Positions 7,607 to 14,663 of a stretch of 64,000 nt of DNA are shown here, piece by piece. Origin of the DNA: Winogradskyella algicola. GTDB taxonomy: Bacteria > Bacteroidota > Bacteroidia > Flavobacteriales > Flavobacteriaceae. The stretch is taken from the NCBI RefSeq assembly GCF_005869935.1, contig NZ_SZQF01000003.1, forward strand, positions 62,001 through 126,000. The letters run 5' to 3'. The stretch's first letter is position 1. Each line of letters begins with the position of its first letter. Position numbers and translations under genes: made by a program. Under the pieces are notes generated by a model, which saw only the letters and a list, made by a program, of their open reading frames with translations, made no database searches and was not told the DNA's origin.

Positions 7607-7676
7607 TAGTTTTCAGTTTACAGTAACAGTATTCAGTTAACTAACAACTGTGACTGAATACTGTTACTGATGACTA
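7607..7676. repeat. Empty heptad element: inverted CAGTnnn arrays with a perfect 17-bp stem
   Basis: The left arm reads TAGTTTT, CAGTTTA, CAGTAA, CAGTATT, CAGTTAA (7607-7640). The right arm, read on the minus strand, is TAGTCAT, CAGTAA, CAGTATT, CAGTCA, CAGTTGT (7676 down to 7644). Bases 7621-7637 and 7653-7669 are a perfect 17-bp inverted repeat with a 15-nt loop. Both arms share a shortened 6-nt unit CAGTAA. The element fills the gap between two genes of the AAA+ cluster and carries no gene. It uses the same fixed tetramer as S23 element 2. Confidence 0.88.
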
Positions 7677-7679
7677 GAT

Positions 7680-9020
7680 TTATCCAAGTAAATCATCTTC
7701 ATTAGCTTCTGGCTTAGGTTCGCCAGCTGGTTGTTCATCACCTGAAGGTGCATTAGAATCTGCGCTATAGTATTCGTCAAAAATTTCTTTCATATCTATA
7801 CCATAACGGTCAGCAAAGTTTTTCTGAATTTCAGCATCTTTAGATCTAATGTCTTTAAGCGCTTCAGCATAACTACCATAAATACCTTGCATTACTTTTT
7901 CGTGCACTGGAATGTTATCCATCATTTCCTGACGCGCTTTTGCACTTGCTGTATGCATTGCCGCTAAAGTTTCACCAATATGCTCATCGGTTTTAACTCC
8001 TAAGTGCTCTAAAATCGCTGCAAACTCTTGGTCTGTACGAGCCTTTAATGCTACTACATAACCATCGTAATATTTAAGACGCTCATCTGTGTCTGATTTT
8101 AGTTTAGCACGATGCGTTTGTAGATTACTGCGTAAAGATGTTAATACTTTAATAGTTAAGTTATGCTTGTGCACAAAACTGTCTTTTGACGCTGCTAACG
8201 TAGTATAGGCATTTTTTAGACCTTCCAGCTCCTCAACCTTTTGTTCTAGTTGTGTGACTTTTTCTAAAGCTTCGGAATACTCAGGAGATTGTTTGTCGGC
8301 AACTTCTTCTAACGCTTGTCTAGCTTGCTTTAGTAAAGCATATTGTTCTTCAAGTTTAGCTTCAACTTCTTCTTTCTTTTGAAGTGCCTTGGTATGGTTG
8401 TTACTAGCTTCTACAATTGCAGATTTTAAGCTTTCTTCAACTTCTTTAATTTCAAGTTCTCTGTCTTTTAATCGTTTAATGGCTGCCTGACTTTTAAATG
8501 ACAACTCATTGAGAAGTGTTTGTACATCTGCTGTTTCGATACGCTCTTGAAACATCGCCTTGGCTCTATTGTCTGCACCATCACGTTGTTTTTGAGCAGC
8601 GGCTAGTTCGTCTTCAGCTTTTTTAATTTTAGATTTACGTCCCCAAAGGTTGTTCCACCAAGTATCTGGTTTTGCTTTAGCGTCTTCAAGTTCAACTTTA
8701 GCACGTTCTAAACGTTTTACGGCATCGTCAATGATTTTTTGCTCAGCAGCATTTAAGGCCGAAAATCCTTCGAACATAATTCCAACTTCATCTTGATAAT
8801 CTGTTAAATCTTTTATAGCATCGAGTAGTGTTGTTCTGTCCTTCTCAGCCATATCTACAACATTATCTAACGTAGCATTCAAGATTTTCTGACGACTTTC
8901 TGGGTCATCCTCCTGTGCCAATTTAGATTTCATTTGGTCAATGGCTTTTCCCCAGTTTACATCTACTTTTTCAGGTTTCTCTTGTGAGTTGGTTTCTAAT
9001 AAATCAAAATCATCAGACAT
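7680..9020 (-). CDS. Long coiled-coil protein, first gene of the AAA+ cluster
   Basis: The 446-residue acidic protein is dominated by heptad-type coiled coil (about residues 90-290), rich in Glu, Lys and Ala. A Trp-rich insertion, TWWNNLWGRKSKI, lies near 118-130. A second helical region (about 285-400) and a disordered Pro/Glu/Ala-rich tail follow. There is no signal peptide. The overall plan (helical N-terminus, coiled coil, C-terminal helical domain) is reminiscent of TelA/KlaA-type tellurite-resistance proteins, but I cannot support membership from motifs. Automatic names based on coiled coils would be unreliable. As the first gene it may be the structural partner of the AAA+ ATPase. Confidence 0.78.
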   Translation of the reverse strand: MSDDFDLLETNSQEKPEKVDVNWGKAIDQMKSKLAQEDDPESRQKILNATLDNVVDMAEKDRTTLLDAIKDLTDYQDEVGIMFEGFSALNAAEQKIIDDAVKRLERAKVELEDAKAKPDTWWNNLWGRKSKIKKAEDELAAAQKQRDGADNRAKAMFQERIETADVQTLLNELSFKSQAAIKRLKDRELEIKEVEESLKSAIVEASNNHTKALQKKEEVEAKLEEQYALLKQARQALEEVADKQSPEYSEALEKVTQLEQKVEELEGLKNAYTTLAASKDSFVHKHNLTIKVLTSLRSNLQTHRAKLKSDTDERLKYYDGYVVALKARTDQEFAAILEHLGVKTDEHIGETLAAMHTASAKARQEMMDNIPVHEKVMQGIYGSYAEALKDIRSKDAEIQKNFADRYGIDMKEIFDEYYSADSNAPSGDEQPAGEPKPEANEDDLLG

Positions 9021-9184
9021 CTTGTATCGTGTTATTTAGTTGAACAATTTTTAGGATAACAATTTCGGTAATTTTTTAAGACTATAAAAACTTTACCGTC
9101 AAATAATAGGTAGTTAATGTCACAAAAATGTTACAAATTTTAGTTATTGCTAATTGTTGAATATCTTTAAAAAAATAAACATCT

Positions 9185-9955
9185 ATGAAACATTTAAAGA
9201 ATACACTACTTGCGATTTTATTAATTTCATTTTTAGGTTGCAAAAACGAAAAGAAAAACACAGACTTATCAAACAACAACAAAACAAATGTGGTTGAAGA
9301 AAGCGTGAAAGTAATTCCAATAATACATGGAACATTTTTACTAGAGTTAAAGAATGAAGTTATTTATATTGATCCAACAGGCGGCTCTAAAGCTTTTGTC
9401 GGGCAAAAACCTCCAACCTTAGTTCTAATTACCGACATACATGGCGATCATCTAAGTATATCTACTTTAGAAGCATTAGACTTAGCAAATGCGACCGTTG
9501 TTGGACCTAAAGCAGTTACTGACAAAATACCTAGCTCAATAAGCAAAAACATTGTTACATTAAACAATGATGAAAAACTAAGTCACAATGATGTTAACAT
9601 CGCAGCTATACCAATGTACAACCTTAGAAAAGAGGCCTTAAAGTTTCATCCTAAAGGCAGAGGAAACGGTTATGTATTAACTATTAATGATGAGCGCATT
9701 TATATATCTGGCGATACTGAAGATATTCCTGAAATGCGAAATTTAAAAGCTATTGACAAGGCTTTTATTTGTATGAACTTACCCTATACTATGCCTGTTG
9801 AAAGTGCTGCAGATGCGGTTTTAGATTTTAAACCAAAAACTGTTTATCCATATCATTACAGAGGAACTGATGGGTTAAGTGACGTAAGTTTATTCAAGAA
9901 AATTGTTAACGACACTAACAAATCGATTGAAGTGAAACTACTGGACTGGTATTAA
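9185..9955 (+). CDS. MBL-fold metallohydrolase, predicted lipoprotein
   Basis: The 256-residue protein starts with a type II signal, MKHLKNTLLAILLISFLGC, with the lipobox Cys at residue 19, so it is probably anchored in the envelope. The metallo-beta-lactamase fold follows. The metal motif reads TDIHGDHLS (about residues 82-90), i.e. DxHxDH where the first His of HxHxDH is Asp. Further ligand candidates are in YISGDTED (about 173-180) and YPYHY (about 221-225). The layout is like UlaG-type or outer-membrane MBL hydrolases; the substrate is unknown. It is transcribed divergently from the AAA+ cluster and stands alone. Confidence 0.85.
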   Translation: MKHLKNTLLAILLISFLGCKNEKKNTDLSNNNKTNVVEESVKVIPIIHGTFLLELKNEVIYIDPTGGSKAFVGQKPPTLVLITDIHGDHLSISTLEALDLANATVVGPKAVTDKIPSSISKNIVTLNNDEKLSHNDVNIAAIPMYNLRKEALKFHPKGRGNGYVLTINDERIYISGDTEDIPEMRNLKAIDKAFICMNLPYTMPVESAADAVLDFKPKTVYPYHYRGTDGLSDVSLFKKIVNDTNKSIEVKLLDWY

Positions 9956-9979
9956 TAGTATTTAAATGTTAAATTTTTG

Positions 9980-9993
9980 AGTTGTTAACAACT
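9980..9993. promoter_or_regulatory. 14-bp perfect palindrome
   Basis: AGTTGTTAACAACT is fully self-complementary. It lies 24 nt after the MBL gene and about 170 nt before the next start. It could be an operator or a remnant of a terminator; no T-tract follows, so I cannot assign a function. Confidence 0.4.
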
Positions 9994-10161
9994 TACTGAC
10001 AGGTAAATTTAAGCCGAAAACACTGTTGTTCATCGTACTTTTGGAACTTTTTAACGATATCTTTGTTCAAAATAAGACCGTAAATTATTTAAAATTAAGC
10101 ATTTGAGTAAGGTTTTTTTTCTATATTAGCACCATAGAACCCAAATCTAAATTTATAAATC

Positions 10162-10386
10162 ATGCTTAACACACTGCTTTCTAAAGCTTTATTAGTGACT
10201 ACAACACAGCTTACCATGATACTTATTGCTGTGGCCTCTATATTTCTTGTTTTCATCATTATTGCAATAGTTAAGATGTATAGGTTGAAAGCAGAGAATA
10301 AAAAATTGATGGAAACCAATGCATTTAAAGAAGTAGATGAATCTTATAAAGACTTTACCAGTGGGCACCTTTATGGTGATAATTAA
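10162..10386 (+). CDS. Small single-pass membrane protein
   Basis: A 74-residue protein with one hydrophobic helix (about residues 17-38, LTMILIAVASIFLVFIIIAIV) and a charged cytoplasmic tail. I do not recognise it. The reading frame is preceded by a possible promoter (TTTG near 10103 and TATATTAG near 10122) and followed by a strong terminator at 10411, so it appears to be a free-standing gene. The size and layout resemble small respiratory accessory subunits, but nothing else supports that. Confidence 0.7.
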   Translation: MLNTLLSKALLVTTTQLTMILIAVASIFLVFIIIAIVKMYRLKAENKKLMETNAFKEVDESYKDFTSGHLYGDN

Positions 10387-10410
10387 AACCACTAAGACAC
10401 AGATAAACAA

Positions 10411-10437
10411 AAAGCCAGCAAATGCTGGCTTTTTTTG
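10411..10437. terminator. Bidirectional rho-independent terminator
   Basis: AAAGCCAGCA-AA-TGCTGGCTTT forms a 10-bp stem followed by a T-run on the plus strand and, read from the other side, on the minus strand. It lies between the small membrane-protein gene and the convergent ettA gene and can serve both. Confidence 0.9.
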
Positions 10438-10460
10438 TATAAAAAATTATTAGTGAGTAT

Positions 10461-12152
10461 CTACCTCACCAGCTTTTTGTATTTAATTCGTTTTGGCATT
10501 AAATCTCCACCTAGACGCTTTTTCTTATTCTCTTCGTAATCACTGAATCCGCCCTCAAAGAAATAAACTTGAGAATTTCCTTCAAAAGCTAAAATATGTG
10601 TACAAATACGGTCTAAAAACCATCTGTCGTGACTAATGACAACTGCACAACCAGCAAAGTTCTCTAAACCTTCTTCTAGGGCTCGTAATGTATTAACATC
10701 AAGATCGTTAGTTGGCTCATCTAAAAGCAATACATTACCTTCTTCTTTTAGGGTCATTGCCAAATGTAAGCGGTTACGCTCACCACCAGAAAGTAATTTT
10801 ACCTTTTTATTTTGTTCACTTCCTGAGAAATTAAAACGACTTAAATATGCTCTTGAATTAACCTGACGGTTACCCATCATAATTAACTCTTGCTCATCAC
10901 TAAAGTTTTGCCAAATTGTTTTTTCTGGATCAATATTAGAGTGCTTTTGATCTACATATGCAATCTTTGCAGTTTCACCTACTTTAAACTCGCCTTTATC
11001 AGGTGTTTCCTCTCCCATTATCATTCTAAAAATGGTAGTTTTACCAGCACCGTTTGGCCCTATAACACCAACAATACCTGCTTGAGGTAAATTGAAGTTT
11101 AAATCTTCATAAAGTAATTTATCACCATATGCTTTACTTACTCCAACAGCTTCAATTACGTTTGTACCTAAACGTGGACCATTTGGTATATAGATTTCTA
11201 GCTTTTCATCAAGTTGTTTTTGATCTTGACTTAAGAGTTTATCGTAATTCTTAAGACGTGCTTTTTGTTTTGTTTGGCGTCCTTTAGCCCCTTGCCTTAC
11301 CCATTCTAACTCACGCTCTAAGGTTTTTTGACGTTTAGAGGCCGATTTGCTCTCTTGTGCTAAACGCTTAGATTTTTGGTCTAACCACGATGAGTAATTG
11401 CCTTTCCATGGAATACCTTCTCCTCTATCGAGTTCTAAAATCCAGCCAGCAACATTATCTAAAAAATATCTATCGTGCGTTACTGCAATCACAGTTCCTT
11501 TATATTGCGCCAAGTGATGCTCTAACCAGTGAACAGATTCTGCATCCAAATGGTTAGTTGGTTCATCTAGCAATAGCACATCTGGTTCTTGAAGAAGAAG
11601 GCGACAAAGCGCAACTCTACGACGCTCACCACCAGATAATACAGCGATTTTCTTATCACCTTCTGGTGTGCGTAAAGCATCCATTGCTATTTCTAATTTG
11701 GTATCTAGTTCCCAAGCATTTGTAGCATCGATTTGATCTTGCAACTCAGCCTGACGGTTCATAAGCTTTTCCATTTTATCTGGATTGCTGTAAACCTCTT
11801 CTAAACCAAATTGGTCGTTAATACTATTATACTCATCAAGGATTGCTACTATTTCTGCAGCACCTTCCTTAACCACTTCCATAACGGTTTTTTCGTCGTC
11901 TAGTTGTGGCTCTTGTTCAAGATAACCAACGGTATAACCTGGTTTAAAAACCACATCGCCTTGGTAGTTTTTATCTACACCAGCAATAATTTTTAACAAT
12001 GTTGATTTACCAGAGCCGTTAAGACCTAGGATACCTATTTTGGCACCATAGAAAAAACTTAGATATATATTTTTTAAAACTGGTGTATTAGCAGACTGAA
12101 AGGTCTTTGTAACACCAGACATAGAAAAAATTATTTGTTTATCGTCGCTCAT
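10461..12152 (-). CDS. ettA: Energy-dependent translational throttle protein EttA (ABC-F)
   Basis: The 563-residue protein has two ABC domains without membrane segments. Walker A motifs are GLNGSGKST (about 43-51) and GPNGAGKTT in the second half. Signatures are LSGGERRRVALCRL and LSGGERNRLHLAMTL, and Walker B motifs are LLLDEPTNHLD and LLLDEPTNDLD. The TVGYLEQEPQL segment and the basic linker between the domains (ERELEWVRQGAKGRQTKQKA) are typical of EttA. EttA binds the ribosomal E site and gates entry into elongation according to the ADP/ATP ratio. It is preceded by a 60-residue membrane protein only 2 nt upstream, a conserved pairing in flavobacteria as far as I recall. Confidence 0.95.
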   Translation of the reverse strand: MSDDKQIIFSMSGVTKTFQSANTPVLKNIYLSFFYGAKIGILGLNGSGKSTLLKIIAGVDKNYQGDVVFKPGYTVGYLEQEPQLDDEKTVMEVVKEGAAEIVAILDEYNSINDQFGLEEVYSNPDKMEKLMNRQAELQDQIDATNAWELDTKLEIAMDALRTPEGDKKIAVLSGGERRRVALCRLLLQEPDVLLLDEPTNHLDAESVHWLEHHLAQYKGTVIAVTHDRYFLDNVAGWILELDRGEGIPWKGNYSSWLDQKSKRLAQESKSASKRQKTLERELEWVRQGAKGRQTKQKARLKNYDKLLSQDQKQLDEKLEIYIPNGPRLGTNVIEAVGVSKAYGDKLLYEDLNFNLPQAGIVGVIGPNGAGKTTIFRMIMGEETPDKGEFKVGETAKIAYVDQKHSNIDPEKTIWQNFSDEQELIMMGNRQVNSRAYLSRFNFSGSEQNKKVKLLSGGERNRLHLAMTLKEEGNVLLLDEPTNDLDVNTLRALEEGLENFAGCAVVISHDRWFLDRICTHILAFEGNSQVYFFEGGFSDYEENKKKRLGGDLMPKRIKYKKLVR

Positions 12153-12154
12153 AA

Positions 12155-12337
12155 TTATACTCTTCCTTTTAATGCATTAAAGACCCAAGCAATAGCAAAG
12201 AAACCTACACCTACAGAGGCAAAGCCATAGCCTGCAACTTCCTGATATTTAAAAGCTCCCAGTGCAATTAAACCTAATCCAACAATAATCATAATAGTTG
12301 TGGCCCAAGCCAAAACCGTGTTTTTATTCATCGCCAT
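12155..12337 (-). CDS. Small two-helix membrane protein upstream of ettA
   Basis: A 60-residue protein, MAMNKNTVLAWATTIMIIVG..., with two hydrophobic helices (about residues 7-28 and 35-55) and a short basic end. It closely matches my memory of the flavobacterial family named CAL67264-type membrane protein; function unknown. Its stop is 2 nt before the ettA start, so the two are translated from one message, which links an unknown membrane protein to a translation factor. Confidence 0.8.
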   Translation of the reverse strand: MAMNKNTVLAWATTIMIIVGLGLIALGAFKYQEVAGYGFASVGVGFFAIAWVFNALKGRV

Positions 12338-12397
12338 AATCTTATTCTAAATTTTAGATAGTTAGTTAAAAACAAATATCGTTATTTTAAAATAAAA

Positions 12398-12420
12398 AAG
12401 CACCACAATCTGTGGTGCTT
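12398..12420 (-). terminator. Terminator of the FMN reductase-pirin operon
   Basis: AAGCACCACA-ATC-TGTGGTGCTT gives a 10-bp stem. On the minus strand it is followed by a T-rich run (TTTTTTATTTTA), which fits termination of the operon whose last gene is pirin at 12440. Confidence 0.88.
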
Positions 12421-12439
12421 ATTCAATAACTTAAATACT

Positions 12440-13165
12440 TTATAAACTAATCATTGGCACTTCTATGAATAATAATTCTGAGTCTTCAGTTACATTAATT
12501 TGAAAATTTGAAGTTTCAGAAATACCCAAAGCATCTCTTGTACTTAGATTAATATCTGAAATTGAAACACCTCCACTTATATTCATAACATAGACACCAT
12601 GATTTTCACTTTTTAAGTCATAAGTAAATGTATTGCCTTCTTTTAAATCGATACGAGATAATCTTGCATCTTGATGAATTTTTAAACTCTTCTCGTCATC
12701 GTCTTTAAAAGATGTTACCAAAGTTTGAAGTTTTCCTTTTCTATCATCTTCACTAAATGTTTTTTGATCGTATCGAGGTTTTACGCTTCGCTCTTCTGGA
12801 ATAATCCAAATTTGAAACAAGCTTAAATATTCATCAACAGAACCATTAATTTCTGAATGCTGCACGCCTGTACCTGCAGACATAACCTGAACTTCCCCTG
12901 GAATTACTGGTATCCATTCATCACCCATGTTATCGCGATGTTTTAGTACACCCTTTAACGGAATAGTTATAATTTCCATATTATCATGTGGATGCGTACC
13001 AAAACCCATTTTTGGCGCAATAATGTCATCATTTAAAACTCTTAATGCCCCAAAATGAACTTTTTCAGGATTGTACCAACTTGCAAAACTAAAGGAATGA
13101 TTAGCTTGTAACCATCCGTGATTGGCAAATCCTCTATCTTCTGCTTTGTGAATTATTGTTTTCAT
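12440..13165 (-). CDS. Pirin family protein (YhhW-like bicupin)
   Basis: The 241-residue protein has the pirin signature FGTHPHDNMEIITIPLKG (about residues 55-72), with metal-binding His residues in HPH, and a second set in AGTGVQHSEING (about 97-108). Bacterial pirins are iron-binding cupins; YhhW shows quercetin 2,3-dioxygenase activity in vitro and others act in redox sensing. The N-terminal HKAEDRGFANHGWLQANHSF is typical. It is the last gene of a four-gene operon with a MarR regulator 24 nt upstream. Together with an FMN reductase this suggests an electrophile or redox response. Confidence 0.92.
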   Translation of the reverse strand: MKTIIHKAEDRGFANHGWLQANHSFSFASWYNPEKVHFGALRVLNDDIIAPKMGFGTHPHDNMEIITIPLKGVLKHRDNMGDEWIPVIPGEVQVMSAGTGVQHSEINGSVDEYLSLFQIWIIPEERSVKPRYDQKTFSEDDRKGKLQTLVTSFKDDDEKSLKIHQDARLSRIDLKEGNTFTYDLKSENHGVYVMNISGGVSISDINLSTRDALGISETSNFQINVTEDSELLFIEVPMISL

Positions 13166-13189
13166 TTTTCTTTTCCTTTCTTAATTTAA

Positions 13190-13627
13190 TTATCTTAATT
13201 TATCTAGTAAATCACTCAATTGAGCGGCTTCATCTTCTGTGATAGCTCCCATCCAATCTTCATTAAAACCATCCGAAATTTCTTCTAATAATTCTAATCC
13301 TTTTCTAGTAATTTGAATATTTACTACACGCCTATCATTTTTTGAAGGTATACGTTCTATCAACTCCTTAGCACATAACTTATCGGTAAGTCTGGTAGCA
13401 TTGGGTGCACGTTCTATCATTCTATCCTTTACAATTTGCATTGACAACGGTTTATTTGCCCCTCGTAGAATTCTAAGTATGTTGTATTGTTGAGGAGAAA
13501 TTCCAAATTCTGCAAAAAATGTATTTTGTTTTGCTGTTATCCAATTGGCTGTATATAAAATATTTATTAAGGCCTTGGTTTTGTTGTCCTTAAATTTTGA
13601 ATTGACATCTTTTGCTATATCTCCCAT
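13190..13627 (-). CDS. MarR family transcriptional regulator
   Basis: The 145-residue protein shows the winged-helix layout: helices, then the recognition region SMQIVKDRMIERAPNATRLTDKL, a basic wing (SKNDRRVVNIQITRKG) and a C-terminal dimerisation helix. MarR regulators usually repress their own operon and release DNA upon oxidation or ligand binding. I see no clear conserved Cys. The gene lies inside the operon that starts at 14477, whose promoter carries two tandem TTTCCAAGGAAA near-palindromes, so autoregulation is likely. Confidence 0.92.
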   Translation of the reverse strand: MGDIAKDVNSKFKDNKTKALINILYTANWITAKQNTFFAEFGISPQQYNILRILRGANKPLSMQIVKDRMIERAPNATRLTDKLCAKELIERIPSKNDRRVVNIQITRKGLELLEEISDGFNEDWMGAITEDEAAQLSDLLDKLR

Positions 13628-13661
13628 GTTAATTGTCGCTTAGTTTTAACAATATCTTATT

Positions 13662-13943
13662 TTAAAATAAAACGTCTATGTATTCGGTCTTTTTCTTAAA
13701 TACTGCATTAGCAAATGGACATAAAGGCATAATCTTAAGACCTTGCTCTCTGGCATAGTTAACCGAGGCTTCAACCAATTTATAACCTACACCTTGACCC
13801 TTCAATGACGGATCAACTTCTGTATGGTCAATAATTATTTTATCATCACCAGCGTAACTATAAGTCATACTCGCCATTTTATTGGTATTAATCTCAAGGT
13901 AGAACTCACCTTTTTTACCGTTATCTTTATGCTGAATTGTCAC
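13662..13943 (-). CDS. Short GNAT-type N-acetyltransferase (YjdJ / NATD1-like)
   Basis: The 93-residue protein is a minimal GNAT fold: the acetyl-CoA loop is GQGVGYKLVEASVNYAREQG (about residues 50-69), followed by KIMPLCPFANAVFKK, typical of the small family related to human NATD1. The substrate is unknown. It begins 3 nt after the FMN reductase gene ends, so it is in the same message. Confidence 0.88.
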   Translation of the reverse strand: MTIQHKDNGKKGEFYLEINTNKMASMTYSYAGDDKIIIDHTEVDPSLKGQGVGYKLVEASVNYAREQGLKIMPLCPFANAVFKKKTEYIDVLF

Positions 13944-13946
13944 AAC

Positions 13947-14477
13947 CTATATACTTTGTTTAAATTGTTCGACTTCCTCTAGTAGTTCATTATTCATTTC
14001 TTCATTAATAATTTTTCCATCTGAAAAGTTATTATGGAAGCTAGGTAAAGAAAATTTCCCAACAATATTAGCGTCATGTCTAGGAAAACGATCAGATGCC
14101 ATACCCAAAACTGAAAGTCCGCCTCTTTGACCTGGAGAGGTTGCCATTAATAACATAGGTTTTCCGAAAAAAGTTTTTGGTTCTACTCGCGATGCCCAAT
14201 CAAAAATATTTTTGAATGCTCCAGAGTATGCACCATTATATTCGGCTAATGAAATTATAATCCCATCTGAATTCTTTATTTGCTCAACAAAGTCAATGGC
14301 TTTTTGAGGATGACCAGATTTACTTTCTCTATCAGAACTATAAATTGGCATCTCATAATCATTAAGGTCTAAAATGTTTACTTGTACGTCTTCAACTAAA
14401 CTAGACGCGTACGTTACCAACCGCTTATTTATAGATGTGCTGCTGTTACTTCCTGCAAAGGCTAATATTTTTTTCAT
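13947..14477 (-). CDS. NADPH-dependent FMN reductase family protein
   Basis: The 176-residue flavodoxin-like protein starts MKKILAFAGSNSSTSINKRL, the phosphate-binding loop for FMN, and contains SLAEYNGAYSGAFKNIFDW (about 96-114), the conserved flavin and dimer contact of the NAD(P)H:FMN/quinone reductase family. It probably reduces quinones, azo compounds or flavin in the cytoplasm. It is the first gene of the operon with GNAT, MarR and pirin. Its promoter shows a perfect Bacteroidota -7 element and a candidate MarR operator. Confidence 0.92.
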   Translation of the reverse strand: MKKILAFAGSNSSTSINKRLVTYASSLVEDVQVNILDLNDYEMPIYSSDRESKSGHPQKAIDFVEQIKNSDGIIISLAEYNGAYSGAFKNIFDWASRVEPKTFFGKPMLLMATSPGQRGGLSVLGMASDRFPRHDANIVGKFSLPSFHNNFSDGKIINEEMNNELLEEVEQFKQSI

Positions 14478-14496
14478 TTTATTTGTTTTAATAGTA

Positions 14497-14527
14497 CAAA
14501 TCTAAAAATAATTATTTTATTTTCCAA
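14497..14527 (-). promoter_or_regulatory. Promoter of the FMN reductase-GNAT-MarR-pirin operon
   Basis: On the minus strand TAGATTTG (14504-14497) matches the Bacteroidota -7 consensus TAnnTTTG exactly, and TTG (14527-14525) lies 20 nt upstream as the -33 element. The start codon is at 14477. Confidence 0.7.
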
Positions 14528-14547
14528 GGAAAATATTTCCAAGGAAA
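14520..14547. promoter_or_regulatory. Two tandem TTTCCAAGGAAA near-palindromes, candidate MarR operator
   Basis: TTTCCAAGGAAA occurs at 14521-14532 and again at 14536-14547, a 15-bp spacing. Each copy is an inverted repeat (TTTCC/GGAAA) around AA. The first copy covers the -33 element of the operon promoter, which is where a repressor would block RNA polymerase. Assignment to the MarR protein of 13190-13627 is inference. Confidence 0.6.
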
Positions 14548-14663
14548 TTTAATTAACCTTTCTTTAAGAAAACTTAAATTTTAATATAAAACATTATTGT
14601 TTTGTAAATTCGTAACATAAAAATTAGAATACCTAAACTAAGTACAACTACATATTTCTATAA

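Noticed and set aside
7607-7676. Rho-independent terminator within the AAA+ cluster
   Set aside because: The 17-bp stem has no T-tract on the operon strand, and its arms are made of CAGTnnn units shared with element 2, so a repeat explains it better.
9082-9282. Minus-strand 66-residue frame upstream of the coiled-coil gene
   Set aside because: Half of it is antisense to the signal peptide of the MBL lipoprotein gene, and the rest is the promoter region between divergent genes.
9980-9993. Origin of replication or DnaA box cluster near the palindrome
   Set aside because: A single 14-bp palindrome without TTATCCACA boxes or dnaA/dnaN neighbours.
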